From NCBI GenBank assembly GCA_017853515.1, contig JAFMJK010000115.1, forward strand, positions 1 to 7,035: 7,035 nt of DNA, in the 5' to 3' direction. Shown piece by piece: positions 1-4,980 of the stretch. Made by a program: the position numbers and the translations under genes. Numbering within the stretch: position 1 is the stretch's first letter; every line of letters starts with the position of its first letter. The stretch is from Chthoniobacterales bacterium (GTDB lineage Bacteria; Verrucomicrobiota; Verrucomicrobiia; Chthoniobacterales; JACTMZ01). The notes beneath the pieces were generated by a model. That model made no database searches and was not told where the DNA came from. It saw only the letters and a program-made list of their open reading frames with translations.

Positions 1-1190
1 TCGAGCGCGATGCCGCGCAATTCGAGAAAGCGGCGCAAAACATCCTCGATAAGATTCCCGGGGCAGGAGGCGCCCGCGGTGATGCCCAGCGTGACCGGAC
101 CCGCCGGCATCCAGTTTTCCGTGGCGATCTCTTTTTTGCGGTGTGTGTCGAAGTGGCGGATTTTGGACGGAGATTCGAGGCAAGAGGCATTGACCACGAA
201 GTAAGTCGGTGTTTTTTCCGCAGCCATGTCGGCCAAGTGCGTGGTGTTCGAGCTGTTGTAGCCGCCGACGACGAGCATGAGGTCGGGCGGGCGCCCGAGG
301 AGTTCGTTGAGCGCGTCTTGGCGTTCCTGGGTCGCGCCGCAAATGGTGTCGAAGACACGGAAATTGTCCGCATTGCCATCGCGCGCCACGACCGCCTCGC
401 GCACGCGGCGCTGCACGTCCTCCGTCTCGGATCGCAGCATGGTCGTCTGGTTGGCCACGCCGACTTTGGCCAGATGCAGGTCGGGGTCGAATCCCGCGGA
501 CGTGGCCCCCTCGAATTTCTCGAGGAAAGCGGCGCGGTCCCCCGCCCCGCGGATGTAATCGCAGACCATGTCGGCCTCGGCGGGGTCGTAGACCACGACG
601 AAGTGTCCGTGCCCCTGCGGGTCGCGCGCACGGGAACTGGTGGCGCGCGTTTCCTCGTGGTCGGCTTTTCCGTGGATGACCGAAGTCACCCCGTCGCTCG
701 CGTATTGCCGCACGCGTTTCCACACACTCATCACGTCGCCGCATGTCGTGTCGACGATCTGGCAGCCGCGCGCCTTGATGCGTTCCTGCACGGCGATCTC
801 GGCACCGAAGGCCGGAACGATGACGACATCGTCCGGGGAGAGATTGTCGATGTCGGTCAATTTGCACGGTCCGGCCAGCGTGCTGATACCCATCGAGGCG
901 AGCTGCGCGTTGACATCCGGGTTGTGGATGATTTCGCCGACGAGAAAGAGGTTGCGGTCGGCGAAAACTTTCCGCGCGGCGTAAGCGAGGTCGATGGCGC
1001 GTTCGACGCCGTAGCAAAATCCGAACTGCTTGGCCAAGCGGACGGTGACATCGCCGAACTCGGCTACGCCGCCGGAGGCGCGCAGCCTGTCGACCATCGG
1101 GCTGTGGTAATGCTGCTCGACGGCGGCCTGCACGGCTTCCATGACCTCCGGGGTTCGGAGGTTGACGCGTTTGGGCGCGGCGGCGGACAT
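1..1190 (-). CDS. ispH: 4-hydroxy-3-methylbut-2-enyl diphosphate reductase (IspH/LytB), 3' end cut by window edge
   Basis: IspH is the last enzyme of the MEP pathway; it reductively dehydroxylates HMBPP to IPP and DMAPP with a [4Fe-4S] cluster in the cytoplasm. From the ATG at 1190 there are 396 open codons to the left edge, with no stop inside the window. The three cluster cysteines are visible: C59 in FGFCYGVERAI, C150 in DTTCGDV and C284 in DTICGAT. Substrate residues align with E. coli IspH: H89 (EIIHNPDV), H178 and E180 (HGKADHEET), T249/T250 (NQTT) and N312-S313-S314-N315. The HGK..HEET motif, the extra N-terminal ~45 residues and the length near 400 are of the long plant/cyanobacterial type, unlike the 316-residue E. 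coli enzyme. The end (GASCPGNLIEDVLRRFLELR) is close to the usual C-terminus, so little is missing. The start has no Shine-Dalgarno but sits just behind a good promoter. The family assignment is secure. Confidence 0.96.
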   Translation of the reverse strand, partial: MSAAAPKRVNLRTPEVMEAVQAAVEQHYHSPMVDRLRASGGVAEFGDVTVRLAKQFGFCYGVERAIDLAYAARKVFADRNLFLVGEIIHNPDVNAQLASMGISTLAGPCKLTDIDNLSPDDVVIVPAFGAEIAVQERIKARGCQIVDTTCGDVMSVWKRVRQYASDGVTSVIHGKADHEETRATSSRARDPQGHGHFVVVYDPAEADMVCDYIRGAGDRAAFLEKFEGATSAGFDPDLHLAKVGVANQTTMLRSETEDVQRRVREAVVARDGNADNFRVFDTICGATQERQDALNELLGRPPDLMLVVGGYNSSNTTHLADMAAEKTPTYFVVNASCLESPSKIRHFDTHRKKEIATENWMPAGPVTLGITAGASCPGNLIEDVLRRFLELRGIAL

Positions 1191-1198
1191 GGGGGCAG

Positions 1199-1228
1199 AT
1201 ATTAGAGGCGCCACGCCGCGGCGTCCAA
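1199..1228 (-). promoter_or_regulatory. sigma70-type promoter of ispH, likely leaderless
   Basis: Read on the minus strand there is a -35 element TTGGAC (1228-1223), an 18-nt spacer and a -10 element TAATAT (1204-1199). Both are close to the consensus TTGACA/TATAAT and stand out in GC-rich DNA. Only 8 nt separate the -10 from the ispH ATG at 1190, so transcription should begin at or within a few bases of the start codon. This agrees with the absence of a Shine-Dalgarno sequence. The elements are seen directly; promoter activity is inferred. Confidence 0.6.
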
Positions 1229-1244
1229 CGCAACCCACTCCGGC

Positions 1245-1272
1245 TTGCATCCGCGCCGTGCGGCCGTATCGT
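1245..1272 (+). promoter_or_regulatory. possible weak promoter of the 1285-1806 gene
   Basis: TTGCAT (1245-1250), a 16-nt spacer and TATCGT (1267-1272) form a weak sigma70-like pair (3/6 and 4/6 matches) ending 12 nt before the ATG at 1285. It would give a very short leader, like the ispH promoter on the other strand of the same 94-bp gap. A match of this quality can occur by chance. Confidence 0.25.
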
Positions 1273-1284
1273 TTCCGCCTCCTG

Positions 1285-1806
1285 ATGGACCGCGAAAGCT
1301 TCCAATACGCCCTGGAAAACACCAAGACGCATGTCGAACCGGAAGGTCTGATCGAGACCTTCGGTTCGACCGTGTTCGACTTCGTGCTGGTCAGCGAGTT
1401 GATGGACGAGGTCAACCGGATACGCCTGCGTCGCGGGACGCTGCAGGCCGAGCGGCCGCGCATTGTCGCGCCTCACCACTACGCCAAGATCATGCTCGAG
1501 GGATTCGGGGAGAAGGCGCGCGAATTCGCCGATTGGTTGCAGGAGTTCGGCGGTGATCTGCAGTTCCTGCGCTACGGTTTCCAGTTCCGCCAAAGCGAAC
1601 TGCGCGAGGAGGTGGTCAGCGGCGACCTCGGGCGCGTGGTGGAACGCATGGTCGACGAGGCGCGCAGCGACGAGAGCAAGCGCCGCGCGGTCATCGAGAG
1701 CGTGGACGACGGCTGGGAGGTTTCGCTGCTCAAGTTGGCCTTCGACACGGCCCGCCGCTCGGCCGGGGGGAACGTCGACGAGTGGAAAAGGCGCGGCCTG
1801 ATCTGA
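1285..1806 (+). CDS. conserved-looking protein of unknown function, 173 aa
   Basis: I cannot assign a function. The reading frame is open upstream to 1141, but translation from there would enter ispH on the other strand and give a low-complexity Arg/Pro/Ala leader, so I start at ATG 1285 (MDRESFQYALENTK). The protein is soluble, charged and probably mostly alpha-helical, with no signal peptide, membrane segment or cysteine. Recognisable blocks are an N-terminal part (residues 1-50, ETFGSTVFDFVLVSELMDEV), a middle part (58-102, RPRIVAPHHYAKIMLEGFGE, then FLRYGFQFRQ) and a C-terminal WEVSLLKLAFD helix followed by RRSAGGNVDEWKRRGLI. The codon pattern is that of a real gene. It is divergent from ispH and lies 101 bp upstream of accA in the same direction, so cotranscription with accA is possible. 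I faintly recall similar short proteins in Verrucomicrobiota, which is weak evidence. Confidence 0.8.
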   Translation: MDRESFQYALENTKTHVEPEGLIETFGSTVFDFVLVSELMDEVNRIRLRRGTLQAERPRIVAPHHYAKIMLEGFGEKAREFADWLQEFGGDLQFLRYGFQFRQSELREEVVSGDLGRVVERMVDEARSDESKRRAVIESVDDGWEVSLLKLAFDTARRSAGGNVDEWKRRGLI

Positions 1807-1845
1807 GGCGCGGGCGGGCATCCGCGGCGACCGGTGTCAAGCGCC

Positions 1846-1865
1846 GGCCCAAACGGCCCATTTTT
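1846..1865 (+). terminator. weak candidate terminator between the unknown gene and accA
   Basis: A 4-bp GGCC/GGCC stem (1846-1849 with 1855-1858) closes a 5-nt CAAAC loop and is followed, after two bases, by five T (1861-1865). It lies 40 nt after the stop at 1806. The stem is short for an efficient intrinsic terminator, so it may only attenuate transcription or mean nothing. The rest of the 101-bp gap shows no clear promoter for accA; an A-rich CAAAAT at 1892-1897 is the only -10-like element, without a good -35. Confidence 0.2.
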
Positions 1866-1907
1866 GTGCTCCCCTGACGGCGTATTCCGGTCAAAATCAC
1901 CGTCCTC

Positions 1908-2864
1908 ATGAAAGTGGCGCCACTGGATTTCGAAAAGCCCATCGCCGAGTTGGAGGATCGCCTGCAGGATCTGCTCGACCGTGCCAACGGTCAGGAGCTG
2001 CCCGTCCAACCGGAAGTGAAAAAGATCGAGCAGAAGATCGCCACTCTGCGCAAGGAGATCTACGAGAACCTGACCGCATGGCAACGGGTGCAGATCGCCC
2101 GCCACACGGCAAGGCCCTTTGCCCTCGATTACCTCGGTCTCTGCTTCACGGACTTCACCGAGTTGCACGGCGACCGGTTGTTCGGCGACGACGCGTCCAT
2201 GCCCTGCGGACTGGCCAAGATCGGCGGACGTCCGGTCGCGGTGGTGACCAATCAGAAGGGGCGCGACACCAAAGAGAACATCAAGCGCAACTTCGGCAGC
2301 GCGCATCCCGAAGGTTACCGCAAGGCGCTGCGGGTCATGCGCATGGCGGCCAAGTTCAAACTGCCCATCGTCGCGCTGGTCGACACGCCCGGGGCTTTCC
2401 CCGGCATCGGTGCCGAGGAAAGACACATCGCCGAATCCATCGCGGTGAACCTGCGCGAGATGATGCTTCTCGAAACCCCGATCGTCGCGGTGATCATCGG
2501 TGAGGGCGGTTCGGGCGGCGCGCTCGGCATCGGCGTGGCCGACAAAGTGCTCATCATGGAGAACGCCTACTATTCGGTGATCAGTCCCGAAGGTTGCGCC
2601 GCGATCCTTTGGAAACACCGCAGCCACGCACCCGAGGCGGCCGAAGCTCTCAAACTCACCGCGGCCGATCTCAAGGAACTCGGCGTGGTCGACGGCATCG
2701 TCCCCGAACCGCAGGGCGGCGCGCACCACAACCACGCGGCGGCGGCGGAAATGCTCGGCCAATCCATCGTGGCCGCACTGGAGGAATTGGAAAAATTACC
2801 GGGCGCGAAATTGCTCGAAGCGCGTTACGACAAGTTCCGCAAAGTCGGCGTCTACGCCGAGTAG
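1908..2864 (+). CDS. accA: acetyl-CoA carboxylase carboxyltransferase subunit alpha (AccA)
   Basis: AccA with AccD forms the carboxyltransferase of acetyl-CoA carboxylase, moving the carboxyl group from biotin on AccB to acetyl-CoA to make malonyl-CoA, the first committed step of fatty-acid synthesis, in the cytoplasm. The 318 residues match the family's usual length (E. coli 319). The N-terminal helical region starts with LDFEKPIAELEDRL and includes VQIARHTARPFALDY. The crotonase-fold core shows FTELHGDRLFGDD (83-95), the NQKGRDTKENIKRNFG block (115-130), DTPGAFPGIGAEERHIAESI (159-178), the glycine-rich oxyanion segment GEGGSGGALGIGVAD (198-212) and YYSVISPEGCAAILWK (221-236). No key residue seems missing. 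The ATG at 1908 gives the normal family N-terminus and lacks a Shine-Dalgarno, being preceded by pyrimidine-rich CGTCCTC. No accD or biotin carboxylase gene is nearby. The stop lies 5 bp from that of the convergent gene. Confidence 0.97.
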   Translation: MKVAPLDFEKPIAELEDRLQDLLDRANGQELPVQPEVKKIEQKIATLRKEIYENLTAWQRVQIARHTARPFALDYLGLCFTDFTELHGDRLFGDDASMPCGLAKIGGRPVAVVTNQKGRDTKENIKRNFGSAHPEGYRKALRVMRMAAKFKLPIVALVDTPGAFPGIGAEERHIAESIAVNLREMMLLETPIVAVIIGEGGSGGALGIGVADKVLIMENAYYSVISPEGCAAILWKHRSHAPEAAEALKLTAADLKELGVVDGIVPEPQGGAHHNHAAAAEMLGQSIVAALEELEKLPGAKLLEARYDKFRKVGVYAE

Positions 2865-2869
2865 AGGAA

Positions 2870-3928
2870 TCAGGGCTGCCCGCCGGGGCGGAGCGGTGCG
2901 CCCAGGCTGCCGGGACCGAGCGCGTGCAACTCGGGTTCGCGACCGAAAGGATGCTCGGCCGGAGTGAAGGGAATCTCCACGACTTCTCCGCGGCGCGCGA
3001 CACGCACCGGGATGGTGTCGCCGGCGGTGAGGAAAAACTTGGCGTCGAGCGCGTCTTCCGGTTCGCGGATGACGATGTCGCCCACCTGGACCACGACGTC
3101 GCCGACGCGGAAATCCTGCGCGGCCGGGCTGGCGGGATCGATGAGGTCGATGGCCATGCGCGAGCCTTCGACCGAGACGGGAATCTCCTGCAAGGTCACA
3201 CCGGCCCAACCGTGCCGCACTTCCCCGAAACGCGCGTAGTCGCTGCGGATTTTTTCGGCCGCGCGGATGGGAACGACATAGCAGCCCGAACCGTCCTCCA
3301 GTCCGCTGACCAGCACACCGACCACGCCGCCGTCGAGGTCGAGCACCGGGCTGCCGCCCTGGCCGCGCTGCACCGGGATATTGGCGCGGAAATGCGTCGT
3401 GGCGAAAAATTTGCCGCGCGATTGGCGGTCGAGTCCGCCGACCACGCCGAAGCTCGGCGAGGCTTCGAGATCATAGGGAAATCCGACAACGACGAGCGGG
3501 GTTGCGGTTTTGACTTTGCGGCAATCGCCTTTGAGCAGGAAGGGCTTGGCACCCTCGGGATCGACTTTGAGCAGGGCGACACCGATGCGGTCGTCCTTGG
3601 CCAGCAAACGCGCGGGCAAGCGGCTGTCGCCGTGCGTGACGAAGACGCCCGTGCCATCGCCGACCACGGAGGAAAGCGTGAGAATGGTGCCGTCCGCATC
3701 GACGAAAAATCCCGTGCCGGCCACCTTGCCCAATTCGTCCTCGCACTCGACGCGGACAACAGACGGTGCGGCGGACTCGAAGACGCGCGAGACGGCGGAT
3801 TCGACCGCTTTGGCGATCTCCGAGCCGCGGGACGCCTGCGGCGGCCCCGCCGGTTCATCGCCGGCAAAGGCCGCCTGCGCCGCGCCGCTCAGCGCGGCAC
3901 AAAGACTAAAAGCTATAAGGCGACTCAT
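2870..3928 (-). CDS. exported HtrA/DegS-like pseudoprotease: inactive trypsin fold plus one PDZ domain
   Basis: The 352-residue protein has an N-terminal signal peptide (residues 1 to about 22, ending AQAAFA before GDEPAG), a trypsin-like domain (about 50-225) and one PDZ domain (about 238-318), the layout and size of DegS (355 aa). Segments align clearly with HtrA proteins: GTGFFVDADGTILT (71-84), VALLKVD (117-123), and a block around Q190 running into LDLDGGVVGVLVSG. All three catalytic positions are replaced. The His of the T-N-x-H-V-V motif is S87 (TLSSVV), the Asp of D-x-R-x-D-I-A-L is G116 (DDRIGVALL), and the nucleophile of G-N-S-G-G-P is G191 (GQGGSP). The PDZ carboxylate-binding loop is kept (WAGV 241-244, compare YIGI in DegS). 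I therefore infer a secreted binding or sensing protein, not a protease. It is the last gene of a sigma/anti-sigma cluster; its start overlaps the upstream gene by 23 nt. The upstream GTGAG is a poor Shine-Dalgarno, so translational coupling is likely. Confidence 0.9.
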   Translation of the reverse strand: MSRLIAFSLCAALSGAAQAAFAGDEPAGPPQASRGSEIAKAVESAVSRVFESAAPSVVRVECEDELGKVAGTGFFVDADGTILTLSSVVGDGTGVFVTHGDSRLPARLLAKDDRIGVALLKVDPEGAKPFLLKGDCRKVKTATPLVVVGFPYDLEASPSFGVVGGLDRQSRGKFFATTHFRANIPVQRGQGGSPVLDLDGGVVGVLVSGLEDGSGCYVVPIRAAEKIRSDYARFGEVRHGWAGVTLQEIPVSVEGSRMAIDLIDPASPAAQDFRVGDVVVQVGDIVIREPEDALDAKFFLTAGDTIPVRVARRGEVVEIPFTPAEHPFGREPELHALGPGSLGAPLRPGGQP

Positions 3929-4325
3929 AGCTCACGGGACGCGTCTCCAGCACATAGTGCGGGGGCAAGTCGGACCGCAGGGACACAGGAAAGCGGACAT
4001 CTCCCTGAGCCGATGGCAACGTGGTCACCGTGGGGCTGTTGAGGGCAAAAGAACCCGAGGAGGAGGCGCCACTTTCCTGCTGGTTGAAAAGTATGAGGGC
4101 CGAGAGCGCAACGGCTGCCGCGGCCACCGTGGCGTAGGCCATGCGGGGCACGTGGAACTCGGGGAACGCATTCATAAAGCGTTCGAACAGAATACTTAAC
4201 GTCGGACGAGAAATCAGCTCGGCGCGCTGACGGCGGTGGAATTCATCCATGAAGCGCTCGAAGTAATCCGAGCTGGGCATTTCGTAGCGCTTGAGGCGCA
4301 GCAACTTGTGGACGTCTTGATTCAT
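3906..4325 (-). CDS. putative anti-sigma factor, single-pass membrane protein without zinc motif
   Basis: The 139-residue protein has a charged helical N-terminal region (1-60, with LLRLKRYEMPSSDYFERFMD and EFHRRQRAEL), one hydrophobic segment (about 62-80, MAYATVAAAAVALSALILF) and a Ser/Pro-rich C-terminal tail of about 59 residues. Positive residues before the membrane segment predict the N-terminus in the cytoplasm and the tail outside. Position directly after an ECF sigma gene and this topology fit an anti-sigma factor holding the sigma factor at the membrane. That role is inferred: it contains no cysteine, so it lacks the HxxxCxxC motif of ZAS-type anti-sigma factors, and I do not recognise a named domain. 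The tail ends SYESPYSF; the last three residues are a Y-x-F C-terminus of the kind bound by DegS-type PDZ domains. The stop overlaps the start of the PDZ pseudoprotease gene by 23 nt. Confidence 0.85.
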   Translation of the reverse strand: MNQDVHKLLRLKRYEMPSSDYFERFMDEFHRRQRAELISRPTLSILFERFMNAFPEFHVPRMAYATVAAAAVALSALILFNQQESGASSSGSFALNSPTVTTLPSAQGDVRFPVSLRSDLPPHYVLETRPVSYESPYSF

Positions 4326-4335
4326 ATCATGTCAT
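4323..4335 (-). promoter_or_regulatory. three stepped ATGA start/stop overlaps linking the sigma and anti-sigma genes
   Basis: On the minus strand three ATGs occur at exact 5-nt steps: 4335-4333, 4330-4328 and 4325-4323 (ATGACATGATATGAA). The first overlaps the sigma-factor stop as ATGA. It opens ATG-ACA-TGA, whose stop overlaps the second ATG; the second opens ATG-ATA-TGA, whose stop overlaps the third ATG, which starts the anti-sigma gene. No Shine-Dalgarno is evident. The pattern suits termination-reinitiation, which would couple anti-sigma output to sigma translation. The sequence is certain; the function is inferred. Confidence 0.45.
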
Positions 4336-4928
4336 GTCGTGAGAAATTCCTGCAGGTAGTTTTGCAGCTGGCGGTGGGCATAGAAGAGACGGGAACGGAC
4401 GGTTCCTTCAGAGATCCCGAGGATTTTGCCTATTTCGGCATGCGGCATGCCTTGGATATCGAACATAGTCACAACAGCTCTGTGCTCATTCGACAGCTTC
4501 ATCATGGCCTCGTTCAATCTAACTTGCAGCTCTTTGAGATTTACTTCTCGCCGCGCGTCCGGCCCGGAGGTCAGTTCGATGAATTCCGGATCGTGCTGCA
4601 CCCCGTTGTCGATGTCGTCGAGGCTCATTTTGTAGCTGCGCGACCGCTTTTTCAGGAAGTTGATCGTCATGTTGGTCGCGATGGTGTGCAACCAGGTGTA
4701 GAAGCTGGATTTGCCGCGGAACCCTTTGATCGAACGGTAAGCCTTGGCGAAAATGTCCTGCAGCAGGTCGTTGGTGTCCTCGTGATTGGAGGTCATGTTG
4801 TAGACCAGTCCGTAGAGGCGGGAGCTGTATTTGCGCACCAGATCGTCGAAGGCACGAGGGTCCCCGTTTTGGGTGCGTGCCACGAGATCCTCGTCGTTGA
4901 TCTCGGGCTCTTGGGCGGTTTCGGCCAT
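4332..4928 (-). CDS. ECF-family RNA polymerase sigma factor (RpoE-like)
   Basis: The 198-residue protein has the two-domain form of extracytoplasmic-function sigma factors. Region 2 spans about 14-96: DLVARTQNGDPRAFDDLVRK, then DLLQDIFAKAYRSIKGFRG (core-binding 2.2) and FYTWLHTIATNMTINFLKKR (2.3-2.4, -10 recognition). Region 4 spans about 133-190: VRLNEAMMKLSNEHRAVVTM leads into the helix-turn-helix (162-184, PHAEIGKILGISEGTVRSRL) that reads the -35 element. There is no sigma-3 domain and no C-terminal extension. It resembles E. coli RpoE in the FRG..FYTWL and GTVRSR blocks. The ATG at 4928 lies 52 bp after the purine nucleoside phosphorylase stop. It lacks a Shine-Dalgarno (CCGTTCCCC precedes it) and starts a cluster with the putative anti-sigma and pseudoprotease genes. 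Such sigma factors often activate their own promoter, but no GGAAC-type ECF -35 is visible on the coding strand in the 52-bp gap. The signal it answers to is unknown. Confidence 0.95.
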   Translation of the reverse strand: MAETAQEPEINDEDLVARTQNGDPRAFDDLVRKYSSRLYGLVYNMTSNHEDTNDLLQDIFAKAYRSIKGFRGKSSFYTWLHTIATNMTINFLKKRSRSYKMSLDDIDNGVQHDPEFIELTSGPDARREVNLKELQVRLNEAMMKLSNEHRAVVTMFDIQGMPHAEIGKILGISEGTVRSRLFYAHRQLQNYLQEFLTT

Positions 4929-4951
4929 GGGGAACGGAAAAGACTACCAGA

Positions 4952-4974
4952 GCGGCCCCGCGGGGGAAAGCCGC
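4952..4974 (-). other. GC-rich inverted repeat in the gap before the sigma-factor gene
   Basis: GCGGC at 4952-4956 is complementary to GCCGC at 4970-4974, and the bases between contain a further C-run/G-run able to pair. On the minus strand it lies just after the phosphorylase stop and just before the sigma gene. It could separate the fabF-phosphorylase transcript from the sigma cluster, but no proper T-run follows (only TCTTTTCC about 9 nt later), so I do not call it a terminator. Confidence 0.25.
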
Positions 4975-4980
4975 ACCAAT

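Noticed and set aside
141..1205. 354-codon + strand open frame opposite ispH
   Set aside because: It is the antisense shadow of ispH in GC-rich DNA; the minus strand encodes all IspH motifs and the + strand translation is low-complexity and matches no family.
1141..1284. Upstream start extending the unknown gene by 48 residues
   Set aside because: It would overlap ispH and its promoter on the opposite strand and add an Arg/Pro/Ala-rich leader unlike the rest of the protein.
1572..2762. 396-codon minus strand open frame opposite the unknown gene and accA
   Set aside because: It spans two clear + strand genes and their intergenic gap. Its translation is Arg/Gly/His-rich with no motif, while accA on the other strand is unambiguous.
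2870..3928. Annotating this gene as an active serine protease (degP/degS/htrA)
   Set aside because: His, Asp and Ser positions are all substituted, so homology to HtrA does not carry over the activity and I gave no gene symbol.
2594..4042. 482-codon + strand open frame, the longest in the window
   Set aside because: It begins inside accA in another frame and runs antisense through the whole pseudoprotease gene and into the anti-sigma gene. Its composition is that of a shadow frame.
4929..4980. ECF-type autoregulated promoter before the sigma gene
   Set aside because: A GGAAC is present at 4931-4935 but on the strand opposite to the sigma gene. The coding-strand candidates (TTTCCC-17-TAGTCT) are too weak to call.
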